Assembly (NCBI RefSeq): GCF_900104095.1
Contig: NZ_FNJO01000002.1
Coordinates: forward strand, 310,001 to 374,000
Direction: 5' to 3'
From: Ralstonia sp. 25mfcol4.1
GTDB taxonomy: Bacteria > Pseudomonadota > Gammaproteobacteria > Burkholderiales > Burkholderiaceae
DNA length: 64,000 bases
Each line of letters begins with the position of its first letter. The first letter of the stretch is position 1. This document shows positions 41,701-50,899 of this stretch, in pieces. The position numbers and the translations under genes are program-made. The notes under the pieces were generated by a model. That model saw only the letters and a program-made list of their open reading frames with translations, had not been told where the DNA came from and made no database searches.

Positions 41701-43542
41701 TCAGACGCCCTGACGCACCGGTGCCTGCCCCGGACCGCGCAGCCGCTCGCGGTGCGTTTCCTCGTGCAGCGCTTGCTCGCTGGGCGCAAGCAGGTCGCGC
41801 AGCGACACGATGCCGACCAGCCGCATGCTGGCCAGGCTGTCGACCACCGGCATGCGTGCCACGCTCAGCGCCGCCATCTGGCCAGCCGCTGCACGGCCAG
41901 TCTGCGCCGGCAGCAGCACGGCAGGGGTGCCCTTTGGGACGCCCTTTTCGACGCCCTTTTCGACGCCCTTTTCGACGCCCTTGCCGGCGTCCGCGATCAG
42001 GTCGCCGCAACGCAGGCCGGCATCATCGCCCGCATGGGCGGCCGTGATGGCCGACCGGTGGAGCATGCCCAGCACCCGTCCATCGGCCACCACCGGATAG
42101 GCGCGATGCGCGGCGTGGTCGCCGAAGTGGCGCTCCCGGGCCACGGCCACCGGCATGGCGGCGTCGATCGTCACCACATGCCGCGTCATCAGGTCTTCCA
42201 CATGCGCGCGTTCCAGCGGATCGACGCCGTATTCGCGGTAGATGTGCAGGCCGCGCCGCGCGATCTTTTCGGTCATGATGCCGCGCTTCATCGTCAGCAC
42301 TGAAAATCCGTAGGCCACGGCGGTGGTCAGCAGCAGCGGCAGAAGCGCCTCGCTGTCATGCGTGAGGCCGAACGCGAACACGATGGCCGTCAGCGGCGCG
42401 CCCAGCACGCTGCCCAGCACGCCGGCCATGCAGACCAGCGCCCACAGCCCGGGCGAGCCGCCCGGCAGGAACGGCCCCAGCACCGCACCCAGGCCGGCGC
42501 CGAGCATCAGCAAGGGCGCCAGCACCCCACCCGACGTGCCCGAGCCCAGCGCGGCAATCCAGATCACGGCCTTGACTGTCAGCAGCGCCACGGCCACCTC
42601 GATCGCCAGCCGGTTGTTGAGCAGGTCGCCGATCACGTCGTAGCCAACGCCCAGCGCGCGCGGCTCGAAGTAGCCGCCGATCCCCACCACCAGACCGCCG
42701 ATGGCCGGCCACCACATCCAGTGCAGGCGCAGCTTGCTGAAGGCGTCCTCGGTGCGATACAGCGCCAGCGTCAGAATTGCGCCCAGCACGCCGCACAACA
42801 GCCCCGCCAGCACGCACGAGCCCAGCGCCACGGTGCCGGCCGCCGCGGTCTGCAGCGGGAACAGCGGGCCCGATTCGAACACGAACGTCCGCAGGAACCC
42901 TGCCACGGCGCAGGCCAGCGCCACCGGCAGGAGGCTGCGGGGGCGCAGTTCGAACAGCAGCAGCTCGACGGCCAGCAGCACCGCCGCCACGGGCGTACCG
43001 AAGATTGCCGTCATGCCCGCGCAGGCACCGGCCACCAGCAGCGTCTTGCGCTCGGCGGCGGTCAGGTGCAGGTATTGCGCCAGTAGCGATGCAATCGAGC
43101 CGCCGGTCATGATGATCGGGCCTTCGGCACCGAAGGGGCCGCCGCTGCCGATCACGATGCCCGACGACAATGGCTTGAGCACCGCCACCTTCGGCGACAT
43201 CCTGCTCTTGCCGAACAGCACGGCCTCGATGGCCTCGGGAATGCCGTGGCCCCGGATCTTGTCGCTGCCGTAGCGTGCCATCAGGCCGACGATCAGCCCG
43301 CCCAGGGCGGGCGCGGCAATGACCCACGGCCCCAGCGCATGGTGCGCCGGCGAGCGCTCCGCGAACGAAAGGACCTGGAAAAAGAACAGGTTGGTGAAAA
43401 AGCGGATCAGGTTGACCAGCACAAATGCTGCACCGGTACTGATGCCGCCGATGACCAGCGCGATGCCTGCCAGCATGGGCAGGCGGCCGTTGACGGCGTA
43501 GTCGCGCCTGACGGAATGGTGCAATGCGGAATGATTTGACAT
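41701..43542 (-). CDS. ClC-family chloride channel/transporter with CBS domains
   Basis: A 613-residue protein: a ClC membrane domain (residues 15-430), then a C-terminal CBS pair. Selectivity-filter motifs: GSGGP at 132-136 (usually GSGIP), GAEGP at 138-142 with the gating Glu 140, and GSGTSGGVLAP near 334. The second conserved Glu is in LLAVELLLFE. This suggests chloride/proton exchange, although the Ile-to-Gly change in the first motif may alter ion choice. Inside the CBS region is a (GVEK)n repeat. It is divergent from the HPP/CBS gene. Confidence 0.92.
   Translation of the reverse strand: MSNHSALHHSVRRDYAVNGRLPMLAGIALVIGGISTGAAFVLVNLIRFFTNLFFFQVLSFAERSPAHHALGPWVIAAPALGGLIVGLMARYGSDKIRGHGIPEAIEAVLFGKSRMSPKVAVLKPLSSGIVIGSGGPFGAEGPIIMTGGSIASLLAQYLHLTAAERKTLLVAGACAGMTAIFGTPVAAVLLAVELLLFELRPRSLLPVALACAVAGFLRTFVFESGPLFPLQTAAAGTVALGSCVLAGLLCGVLGAILTLALYRTEDAFSKLRLHWMWWPAIGGLVVGIGGYFEPRALGVGYDVIGDLLNNRLAIEVAVALLTVKAVIWIAALGSGTSGGVLAPLLMLGAGLGAVLGPFLPGGSPGLWALVCMAGVLGSVLGAPLTAIVFAFGLTHDSEALLPLLLTTAVAYGFSVLTMKRGIMTEKIARRGLHIYREYGVDPLERAHVEDLMTRHVVTIDAAMPVAVARERHFGDHAAHRAYPVVADGRVLGMLHRSAITAAHAGDDAGLRCGDLIADAGKGVEKGVEKGVEKGVPKGTPAVLLPAQTGRAAAGQMAALSVARMPVVDSLASMRLVGIVSLRDLLAPSEQALHEETHRERLRGPGQAPVRQGV
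41938..41982 (-). repeat. 12-bp tandem repeat in the ClC gene, (GVEK)n
   Basis: The plus-strand unit gacgcccttttc is present three times in full and once in part, with a related degenerate unit just upstream. On the minus strand it codes GVEKGVEKGVEKGV. The unit length keeps the frame, so copy number can change without breaking the gene. Confidence 0.9.
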
Positions 43543-43594
43543 GGACGAAAGCCGGGGGCGGCTGGGATGATGCGGGGGTACAGCCTGCGCAATA

Positions 43595-43609
43595 TATCAT
43601 GCTGTGATA
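43595..43609. promoter_or_regulatory. small palindrome upstream of the HPP gene
   Basis: A perfect TATCA-N5-TGATA inverted repeat in the divergent region between the ClC gene and the HPP/CBS gene. It is short, so it could be chance; its place fits an operator. Confidence 0.3.
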
Positions 43610-43699
43610 CATTGCCGGGCTTGGCCAATGCGCCACGACGCGCCCGCTCGGCCAATGCGCCGTGTCGCCCCCAACCCTCAAAAGCCGCCCCCGCTTTCG

Positions 43700-44860
43700 A
43701 TGCCCGCTGCATTCGACCCGACCGCTTCCGTCGCCGAGGCCCGTGCCTGGCTGCGCACTTTTGTCCCCATGCCCATCGCCGCCAGCTGGCGCGAGCGGCT
43801 AAAGAGCTGCCTGGGCGCCCTGATCGGCCTGGCGCTGACCGAATGGATCTGCCGCCAGTTCCTGCTGGGATTCAACCCATGGTTTATCGCGCCGATGGGC
43901 GCCTCGGCCGTCCTGCTGTTCGGCGTGCCATCCAGTCCGCTTGCGCAGCCCTGGTCGATCATCGGCGGCAATATGGTGGCGGCCACCGTGGGCGTGGCCT
44001 GCGCGAAATGGATACCGGACCCCGGCCTGGCCGCCGGCGTGGCGGTGGCCGGCGCCATTGCCCTGATGTTCCAGCTGCGCTGCGTGCACCCCCCGAGCGG
44101 TGCGGTGGCCGTCACTGCCGTATTTGGCGGGCCGGCCGTGCAGGCGCTGGGCTTCGGCTTCGTGGTGATCCCGGTGGCCATCAATTCGATGCTGCTGCTG
44201 CTGACCGCGCTGGCTTTCAACAACATCGCCCGGCGCCGCTATCCGCACCGCCCGCCCGAGCCGGCGGCGCAGCACCACACCAGGGACTTGCCGCCCAGCA
44301 AGCGGGTGGGCTTCACCCGGGCCGATCTTGATGCGGTGCTGGCCGCGCGCGGTGAATTCCTGGATATCGAGGAAGACGATCTGGAAGCCATCCTGGTGGC
44401 CGCCGAGTTGCGGGCCCATTCGCGCCGTTTTGGCGAGGTACTGTGTGGCGACATCATGGCGCGCGACGTGGTGTCGGTGCGTCCCGGCCAGCTTGCCGCC
44501 GATGCCTCCGCGCTGATGACGCGCCATCACATCAAGGCGCTGCCCGTGGTGGACCGCCAGCGCCGGCTGCTGGGCATCCTGACGCAAAGTGACTTTTTCC
44601 GCGCCTACCGCGTGAATTCGCGTCGCGTGAATGGTGCGGTGCGCGACCTGATGACCCGTGCCGTGGTCACCGCGCGCGCGGAGGATCCGATCGTCAGCCT
44701 GGCCCAGGCGTTCTCGGACGGCGGCCTGCACCATGTGCCGGTGCTGGACGATCGCAACCGCGTGGTGGGCATGGTCACGCAATCGGACCTCGTGGCCGCG
44801 CTGCTGCGCCAGAGCGACCAGGCCATGGACATGGCCGAAGCCGGCAAGCCGCGAGGCTGA
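43700..44860 (+). CDS. HPP-family membrane protein with CBS pair
   Basis: A 386-residue protein. Residues 20-185 are the HPP domain with about four membrane segments and the namesake motif CVHPPSGAVAVTAV. The family includes nitrite transporters of chloroplasts and cyanobacteria; bacterial function is uncertain. Residues 245-380 are two CBS domains (IMARDVVSVRPGQLAADASA and LMTRAVVTARAEDPIVSL), which sense adenosine nucleotides in other proteins. I place the start at ATG 43700, since the family homology begins soon after; earlier in-frame codons exist (43628, 43604), and none has a good ribosome site. Confidence 0.85.
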   Translation: MPAAFDPTASVAEARAWLRTFVPMPIAASWRERLKSCLGALIGLALTEWICRQFLLGFNPWFIAPMGASAVLLFGVPSSPLAQPWSIIGGNMVAATVGVACAKWIPDPGLAAGVAVAGAIALMFQLRCVHPPSGAVAVTAVFGGPAVQALGFGFVVIPVAINSMLLLLTALAFNNIARRRYPHRPPEPAAQHHTRDLPPSKRVGFTRADLDAVLAARGEFLDIEEDDLEAILVAAELRAHSRRFGEVLCGDIMARDVVSVRPGQLAADASALMTRHHIKALPVVDRQRRLLGILTQSDFFRAYRVNSRRVNGAVRDLMTRAVVTARAEDPIVSLAQAFSDGGLHHVPVLDDRNRVVGMVTQSDLVAALLRQSDQAMDMAEAGKPRG

Positions 44861-44882
44861 CCCGCGCCGGCAGGCTGCCCCG

Positions 44883-44904
44883 CGCCGGGCGCCCTCGCCC
44901 GGCG
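44883..44904. repeat. GC-rich stem-loop after the HPP gene
   Basis: A perfect 9-bp stem (cgccgggcg / cgcccggcg, loop ccct) 22 bases after the HPP stop. It lacks a T-run, so it is at most a weak terminator. Confidence 0.45.
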
Positions 44905-44999
44905 ATCGTTGACCCGGCAAGGGATTACCCGGAACCCGCATCGAATTCCGCTATGCTTACGGCGTTCTCGCAACATGGGCGCCGGACTGGCGTGCAACG

Positions 45000-46103
45000 A
45001 TGAGTTCCGGACAACTGATTGAAAAGCTCGCCGCGGTCTTCGCGCTGATCGCCCTGATCGGCGGATCCCTGCTGGTACTGGCCCCGTTTGCCACCGCGCT
45101 GGTCTGGGGCGCGATCCTGGCCTACAGCTCGTGGTATCCCTACACCGTGCTCACGCGGTGGCTGGGCAACCGGCGCGGGCTGGCCGCGCTGATCTGCGTG
45201 CTGATCGCCACGATCATCGTGCTGGGCCCGTTCGTCTATGCCGGCGCCAGCTTCTCGGCGCATATCGACGAACTGACCGGCCTGGTGAACCGCTATGCCG
45301 AACGCGGCATCCCGCAGCTGCCCGAATGGCTTAGCAGCCTGCCCTATGTGGGGCCGCAGCTGCAATCGAGCTACGACCAGATCATCCACGCCGACTCCGA
45401 AATGGTGGCCAACCTGCGCAAGCTGATCGCGCCGGTCGGCCATGCCGTGCTGGGCGCGGGGCTGTCCATCGGCGGCGGCCTGGGGCAACTTGCCCTGTCG
45501 ATCATCCTGGCGTTCTTCTTCTATACCGGCGGCGAACTGGCCGTGGACTGGCTGCGTGGCGGCATGCGCCGGGTGGCCGGCGAGCGTGCCGACCACCTGA
45601 TGGCGCTGGCCGGCGGCACCATCAAGGGCGTGGTCTACGGCGTGCTGGGTACCGCGTTCGTGCAGGCCGTGCTGGCCGCCATCGGCTTCTGGATCGCGGG
45701 CGTGCCCGGCGCCGCCATCCTGGGGCTGATCACGTTCTTCCTGTCGGTGGTGCCGATGGGCCCGCCGCTGGTGTGGATTCCGGCCGCGCTGTGGCTCTAT
45801 CACAGCGGCGAGACCGGCTGGGCCATCTTCATGGTGGTGTGGGGCGGCGCGGTGGTGGGCATGGCCGACAACGTCATCAAGCCGCTGCTCATCAGCAAGG
45901 GCACCGGCCTGCCGCTGATCTGGATCATGATGGGCGTACTTGGCGGCGCACTGGCCTTCGGCTTCCTGGGCGTCTTCCTGGGCCCGACCGTGCTCGCTGT
46001 GGCCTACGCGCTGCTGCGCGACTGGACCATCGGGTCGCAGGAACGCCCTGGCGTGACCGACGTGACACCGGCGCCGCCCTCGCAATTGACGCCGGACGCA
46101 TGA
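45000..46103 (+). CDS. AI-2E family transporter (PerM-like permease)
   Basis: A 367-residue membrane protein of the AI-2E/PerM family with about eight segments. Typical stretches: LVWGAILAYSSWYPYTVLTR near the N-terminus and DNVIKPLLISKGTGLPLIWI near the C-terminus, the most conserved part of the family. Members export small molecules or act in ion exchange; the substrate is not known here. Its stop overlaps the start of pqiA (ATGA), which is unusual for this family and links it to the lipid-transport operon. Confidence 0.88.
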   Translation: MSSGQLIEKLAAVFALIALIGGSLLVLAPFATALVWGAILAYSSWYPYTVLTRWLGNRRGLAALICVLIATIIVLGPFVYAGASFSAHIDELTGLVNRYAERGIPQLPEWLSSLPYVGPQLQSSYDQIIHADSEMVANLRKLIAPVGHAVLGAGLSIGGGLGQLALSIILAFFFYTGGELAVDWLRGGMRRVAGERADHLMALAGGTIKGVVYGVLGTAFVQAVLAAIGFWIAGVPGAAILGLITFFLSVVPMGPPLVWIPAALWLYHSGETGWAIFMVVWGGAVVGMADNVIKPLLISKGTGLPLIWIMMGVLGGALAFGFLGVFLGPTVLAVAYALLRDWTIGSQERPGVTDVTPAPPSQLTPDA

Positions 46104-46777
46104 CGCCGGACACGCACGCCTCGTCCCAGCCCACGGCGCAGGACCTGCACCGGCTGGTGGCCTGCGAGTATTGCGACGCGCTCTACGAGCGCACCGCGCT
46201 GGCGCCCGGCGAGCGCGCCACCTGCCTGCGCTGCGGCGGCGTGCTGTACCGCGAGAGCAGCCACGCCTACCGGCGCCTGCTGCCGCTGGTGATGACCGCG
46301 CTGATCCTGTTCCTGGTATCGAACATGTACCCCATCGTTGAGATGGACCTCAAAGGGGTGCGCACCGAGACCACGCTCTGGGGGGCCGTGCAGGCGCTGC
46401 ACAGCGACCACATGACGCTGGTGGCGATGCTGGTGTTCGGCACCACGATCCTGTTCCCGCTCTCCGAAATGCTGATGATGTGCTACCTGCTGGTGCCGAT
46501 GGCGCGCCATCGCATGCCGTCCGGCTTCGACCGGATCGTGCGCGGCATCCGCCAGACGCGGCCGTGGGGCATGATCGAGGTCTTCATGATCGGCGTGCTG
46601 GTGACCGTGGTGAAGCTGTCGACCATGGCGCAGGTGATTCCGGGCGTGGCGCTGTGGTCGTTCGGCGCGCTGGTGGTGGTGCTGGCCGCGATGCTGTCGT
46701 TCGATCCGCGCGATCTCTGGCACTACCTGGAGCCGGCGGGCGCCGACGAGGCACCGCCCCGGGAGGACACCGCGTGA
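46100..46777 (+). CDS. pqiA: PqiA-domain membrane protein, first half
   Basis: A 225-residue protein with an N-terminal zinc-ribbon-like part (CEYCDALYER and CLRCGG) and four membrane segments. It corresponds to one PqiA domain; in Escherichia coli PqiA has two in one chain, but here they are split into two genes. PqiA is the inner-membrane partner of the MCE protein PqiB in lipid transport between membranes. The ATG overlaps the stop of the AI-2E gene, and its stop overlaps the GTG of the next gene (GTGA). Confidence 0.9.
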   Translation: MTPDTHASSQPTAQDLHRLVACEYCDALYERTALAPGERATCLRCGGVLYRESSHAYRRLLPLVMTALILFLVSNMYPIVEMDLKGVRTETTLWGAVQALHSDHMTLVAMLVFGTTILFPLSEMLMMCYLLVPMARHRMPSGFDRIVRGIRQTRPWGMIEVFMIGVLVTVVKLSTMAQVIPGVALWSFGALVVVLAAMLSFDPRDLWHYLEPAGADEAPPREDTA

Positions 46778-47544
46778 CCGGCCCGCGCCCCTCGCGCACG
46801 GCCCAGGCGCGCGAACAGCTGGCCCGCTCGCGCCGCATGGCTGCCGACGTGGTGGCCGAACTGACCGACGACGACGAGCGCACGCCACTGGCGCAGGTGC
46901 CCACGGCAACATCGCGCGGTCTGCTGTCCTGCCACGCCTGCGACCTGGTCAGCCCGATCGCGCTCGAAGGCCAGCCCTGCCCGCGCTGCGGCGCCACGCT
47001 CCACCAGCGCAAGCCGGCCAGCCTGGCCCGCACCTGGGCCTTCCTGCTGTCGGCGTTCATCCTGTACATCCCGGCCAACCTGCTGCCGGTGATGGTGACC
47101 GAATCGATCCTGGGCACGCAGCGCGACACGATCATGTCCGGCGTGATCTACCTGTGGCTGTCCGGCTCGCACATGCTGGCCGGCGTGGTGCTGATCGCCA
47201 GCATCATCGTGCCGCTGCTGAAGATGCTGATCCTGACGCTGCTGCTGGCATCGGTCCATTTCAAATCGACGTGGCGCATCCGCCAGCAGACCCGGCTCTA
47301 TGGCCTGGTCGAAATCATCGGCCGCTGGTCGATGCTCGATATCTTCGTGGTGGCCCTGCTGGCGTCGCTGGTACGCGCCGGTGCGCTGGCCACCATCATT
47401 CCCGGGGGCGGGGCGCTGGCCTTTGCTTCCGTCGTGGTACTGACCATGCTGGCGTCGCTGTCGTTCGACCCGCGCCTGCTGTGGGATTCGCTCGACGCGC
47501 CCGCCCCTTCGAAATTGCCGGAATCCGACAATGCCCGATCCTGA
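46774..47544 (+). CDS. pqiA: PqiA-domain membrane protein, second half
   Basis: A 256-residue PqiA-domain protein with a 50-residue basic N-terminal extension, then a zinc ribbon (CHACDLVSP and CPRCGATLH) and four membrane segments (SAFILYIPANLLPVMV begins the first). It starts at GTG 46774 with ggagg just upstream, overlapping the previous stop. It overlaps pqiB by 14 bases. Together the two PqiA genes should equal the E. coli PqiA chain. Confidence 0.9.
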   Translation: MTGPRPSRTAQAREQLARSRRMAADVVAELTDDDERTPLAQVPTATSRGLLSCHACDLVSPIALEGQPCPRCGATLHQRKPASLARTWAFLLSAFILYIPANLLPVMVTESILGTQRDTIMSGVIYLWLSGSHMLAGVVLIASIIVPLLKMLILTLLLASVHFKSTWRIRQQTRLYGLVEIIGRWSMLDIFVVALLASLVRAGALATIIPGGGALAFASVVVLTMLASLSFDPRLLWDSLDAPAPSKLPESDNARS

Positions 47545-49162
47545 TACCCCTACCCCTTCGCCCGGCGTACCCCAGCCCGCGCGCAAGCGCCGCGCCCGCT
47601 GGCTGCCATCGCTGGTCTGGCTGATCCCGATCGTGGCGGCCGTGGTGGGCATCTCACTGCTGGTCAACACGCTGACGTCGCGCGGCCCCGACATCACGGT
47701 GAGGTTCCGCACCGCCGAAGGCCTGACGCCGGGCAAGACCGCCGTGCGCTACAAGGACGTGGACATCGGGCTGGTCAAGTCGGTGCGGCTCGCGCCTGAC
47801 CGGTCTCACGTGGTGGCCTCGATCGAGCTGACCAAGGACGCCGAGAACTTCGCCGTCAAGGACACCCGTTTCTGGGTGGTGCGGCCGCGCTTTGCCGTCA
47901 GCGGCGTGTCGGGGCTGGAAACCCTGCTGTCGGGCGCCTATATCGGCGTGGATGCCGGCAAGTCCACCGAAAGCACGCGCAGCTTCACGGGCCTGGAAGT
48001 GCCGCCGGTGGTCACCGCCGATGCATCGGGGCGGCAGTTCGTGCTGCGCGCGCAGGACCTGGGATCGCTCGATATCGGCTCGCCGGTCTACTACCGGCGT
48101 GTGCCGGTCGGCCAGGTGGTGGCCTACCAGCTGGAGCCAAACGGGCGCGATATCACGCTGCGCGTGTTCGTCAACAAGCCCTACGACAAGCTCGTGACGG
48201 CCGATACCCGCTTCTGGCACGCCAGCGGCGTGGACCTGAAGCTCGATGCCGGCGGCCTCAAGCTGTCCACGCAGTCGCTGGTTACCGTGCTGCTGGGCGG
48301 CGTGGCATTCCAGGCGCCCGACAACACCAGCGCGCACGAGGCCGCCGCCGAAAATACCCAGTATCTGCTGGCATCGGACCAGGCCGAGGCGATGAAGGAA
48401 CCCGAGGAACTGGCGCCGACGCTGGCCGTGCTGAACTTCGACCAGTCGGTACGCGGGCTGTCGCCGGGCGCGCCTGTGGATTTCCGGGGCGTGATCGTGG
48501 GCCAGGTGCGCTCGATCGGCATCGAATACCAGCGCGACAGGAAGGCGTTCCGCATGCCGGTGGTGGTGGAGCTCTATCCGTCGCGCATGGGCTTCCGGGA
48601 ACGCGACGTGGCTGACGAGGCGCGCAAGCGCACCATCGTGCAGGCGCTGGTCAAACGCGGCATGCGCGCGCAGCTGCGCACCGGCAACCTGCTGACCGGC
48701 CAGCTGTACGTGGCGCTCGACTTCTTCCCGAAGGCGCCGCCGGCCAAGGACATCGACCTCGATGCCCCGATGCCGGAATTCCCGACCACGCCGGGCACGT
48801 TCGACGAACTGCAGGCCAAGCTGGGCGATATCGTCAACAAGATCGACAAGGTGCCGTTCGAGCAGATCGGACAGGACGCGCGCACGGCCATCGTGTCGAT
48901 GAACCAGATGCTGGAGACGGCCGACAAGCTTGTGGCGCAGCTCAACGGCGACGTGGCGCCGCAGGTGCTGGCCGCGCTGCAGGATGCGCGCCGGACGCTG
49001 ACGGCGGCCAACGGCACGCTGGCGTCGGATGCGCCGCTGCAGCAGGACACGCGGCGCATGCTGCAGGAACTGACGCGCACGGCGGTGTCGCTGCGCGCGC
49101 TGACCGACTATCTGGAACGCCACCCCGAGGCGCTGCTGCGCGGCAAGACGGAGGACAAATGA
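47531..49162 (+). CDS. pqiB: PqiB, triple-MCE lipid transport protein
   Basis: A 543-residue protein with a single N-terminal membrane anchor (residues 27-47), then three MCE/MlaD domains (about 52-145, 165-225 and 295-400; for example ITVRFRTAEGLTPGKTAVRY), and a C-terminal helical region (about 420-543) expected to form the long coiled-coil tube. PqiB bridges the periplasm to move lipids. Length and layout match the E. coli protein. Its stop overlaps the start of pqiC. Confidence 0.94.
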   Translation: MPDPDTPTPSPGVPQPARKRRARWLPSLVWLIPIVAAVVGISLLVNTLTSRGPDITVRFRTAEGLTPGKTAVRYKDVDIGLVKSVRLAPDRSHVVASIELTKDAENFAVKDTRFWVVRPRFAVSGVSGLETLLSGAYIGVDAGKSTESTRSFTGLEVPPVVTADASGRQFVLRAQDLGSLDIGSPVYYRRVPVGQVVAYQLEPNGRDITLRVFVNKPYDKLVTADTRFWHASGVDLKLDAGGLKLSTQSLVTVLLGGVAFQAPDNTSAHEAAAENTQYLLASDQAEAMKEPEELAPTLAVLNFDQSVRGLSPGAPVDFRGVIVGQVRSIGIEYQRDRKAFRMPVVVELYPSRMGFRERDVADEARKRTIVQALVKRGMRAQLRTGNLLTGQLYVALDFFPKAPPAKDIDLDAPMPEFPTTPGTFDELQAKLGDIVNKIDKVPFEQIGQDARTAIVSMNQMLETADKLVAQLNGDVAPQVLAALQDARRTLTAANGTLASDAPLQQDTRRMLQELTRTAVSLRALTDYLERHPEALLRGKTEDK

Positions 49163-49872
49163 TGAAACGTTCGCTGACACTTGGCGCGACGCTGCTGGCG
49201 GCGGCATGGCTGGCCGGCTGTGCCTCGCCCGAGCCCCGCTACTACACGCTGGCCACCGGTGCCGCCGCACCGGCCAGTGGGCCGAACCCGGCCGCCAACG
49301 CCGCCGCCACCGCCACGCACCCGGTATGGATCGAGGTGGCGCCGGTGCGCGTGCCCGAGCGCCTGAACCGCGCGCAACTGGTGGTGACCGATGGCAATAG
49401 CGGCAATGTGAAGCTGCTCGACCAGTCGCGCTGGTCGTCGCCGCTGCCCGACGAACTGCGCGATGCGCTGTCGCAGCAGCTGCAGGGCAACCTGGGCGCC
49501 GTCGACACCTACCAGCAAGGGATCTCGGATGTATCGCCGGTGTTCCGCATCACGACCGAAGTGGTGCGGCTGGACGCCGATCCGGGCCAGCGCGCGGGGG
49601 CATCGATTGCATGGACGGTGCGCCGCCTGCCCGATGGCCGCGTGCTGAGCGGGCGTACCGAAGCCGACCTGCCCGCGCCGGGCCAGGTCGATGGCGTGGT
49701 CGGCGCCTATCGCCAGATCGTGGCCACCACGGCCTCGGATATTGCCGCCGGTGTGCAATCGCTGCGCGTGCAGGGCGGCACGGCCGCATTTTCGGCCCCC
49801 ACTTCGGCCCACGCTCCGGCCCCCGCTTCGGCCCCCGCCCCGGCCTCACCGGCCCGCCAGGCGGGCAAGTAG
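49159..49872 (+). CDS. pqiC: PqiC-type outer-membrane lipoprotein (ABC-type transport auxiliary)
   Basis: A 237-residue lipoprotein: signal AATLLAAAWLAGC-type leader with lipobox LAGC (Cys 21). The body matches the PqiC/ABC-transport auxiliary domain (RYYTLATG, VPERLNRAQLVV, WSSPLPDELRDALSQQL). The tail is a low-complexity Ala/Pro run. It should sit in the outer membrane and receive the PqiB tube. It is the last gene of the operon. Confidence 0.9.
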   Translation: MMKRSLTLGATLLAAAWLAGCASPEPRYYTLATGAAAPASGPNPAANAAATATHPVWIEVAPVRVPERLNRAQLVVTDGNSGNVKLLDQSRWSSPLPDELRDALSQQLQGNLGAVDTYQQGISDVSPVFRITTEVVRLDADPGQRAGASIAWTVRRLPDGRVLSGRTEADLPAPGQVDGVVGAYRQIVATTASDIAAGVQSLRVQGGTAAFSAPTSAHAPAPASAPAPASPARQAGK

Positions 49873-49876
49873 GCCG

Positions 49877-50428
49877 CTAGTCCTCGGGATCCCCATCGGC
49901 CTGCGCCTGCGCGCGACGCGCGGCGCGGCGCCGGTCGGCCCCGGCCATCTCGGCCAGGCAAGCCTCGGCATCGCCCTTCACCAGCCGCACGCTGCAGGCC
50001 AGCATCAGGTTCATCGGCAGGCCGAAGTTCTCCACCACGAAGTCGTTGGCGTCGCGCGCATCGCCATCGTCGTCGGTCGACACGCGCACGCGGTCCAGCA
50101 GCGTGCCGGCATCGGCCGCGTAGCCCCACACCGGCTTCTGTAGCGCCACGGCAAAGCCGACCTCGAAGGCCGTGCCGCTGTCGGGCTCGCCGGGGCCGCG
50201 AAAGTCGTCCAGGTTCGCCATCACGACATCGGCGCGCCGGATCAGCGCGATATTGGCCTCGTAGATCCACTGCGCGGTGTCGGGCCCCGACAACCCCTTC
50301 GGGGCCGCCTTGTCCAGCGGATAGCACCCTTCGAAGCCATACCGGGCGCAAAGCGCCTTCAGATGCTCGCCCCAGGCGAGCGCATCCTTTCGAAATACGT
50401 CGAAGCCGGCGAGGTAGACGGTCTTCAT
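49877..50428 (-). CDS. nucleoside 2-deoxyribosyltransferase-like protein
   Basis: A 183-residue protein starting MKTVYLAGFDVFRKDA at ATG 50428, with gagg upstream. It has the family pattern: YLAGFDVF at the first strand, ADVVMANLDDFRGPGEPDSG (catalytic Asp/Glu region) and GTAFEVGFAVALQKPVWGYA (nucleophile Glu in T-A-F-E). The family exchanges bases on deoxyribonucleosides, or makes related nucleotide hydrolases. It is convergent with pqiC with only four bases between. Confidence 0.85.
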   Translation of the reverse strand: MKTVYLAGFDVFRKDALAWGEHLKALCARYGFEGCYPLDKAAPKGLSGPDTAQWIYEANIALIRRADVVMANLDDFRGPGEPDSGTAFEVGFAVALQKPVWGYAADAGTLLDRVRVSTDDDGDARDANDFVVENFGLPMNLMLACSVRLVKGDAEACLAEMAGADRRRAARRAQAQADGDPED

Positions 50429-50899
50429 GGCAGGTCCTCGGTTGGGGGCACGCCGGAAGCATACCGCAGGCGGCATCACCGTTTTGTCGGGTTGTCTCCT
50501 TCGGCGCGAATTAGGGAAATTTCTGATCGGAAATCGGCATTCGATTCAATGCCGGACGATGAATACCGCCATGACATTGATTATCCGCTCAGACCCGTAA
50601 AACCACGGCACGTTGGCCGTCTCGGAAACTTCCGAAAATCAATAGAAACACTCCCAAAAATCAAAGAATTATTTTCGCCAAATTCCAGAAAATAACGATT
50701 CAGCAGGATTATCCCTATCGGTACTGTTTGCCCCGTCAGGAAAGCGCGACGCGCAAGCGGCGTCATGCGCGCCGTGCCGGGGCGGATGCCTTTTGCATGG
50801 TTGCGCCTGATTCGCGGCTTGGCTGTCTTGGCGTTTCGCCCGACCTTCCCCGGTCCGGCCTGGCAGCGATCCCTCTCAACCCATGACATGAGGTCAACA
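50429..50899. other. AT-rich regulatory region upstream of the fimbrial operon
   Basis: 471 bases, clearly richer in A/T than the flanking genes, with no convincing gene. It holds two perfect palindromes, CGGCATT-N6-AATGCCG (50535-50554) and TCGGAA-AC-TTCCGA (50622-50635), and A/T tracts around 50640-50710. Such regions often hold fimbrial promoters and silencer binding sites; I could not fix a -35/-10 pair. Confidence 0.5.

Noticed and set aside
41938..41982. CRISPR-like short repeats
   Set aside because: Units are 12 bases, directly adjacent, in frame and coding; there are no spacers.
50363..50695. 110-codon plus-strand frame upstream of the fimbrial operon
   Set aside because: Overlaps the deoxyribosyltransferase gene antisense and runs into AT-rich non-coding DNA; no ribosome site or homology pattern.
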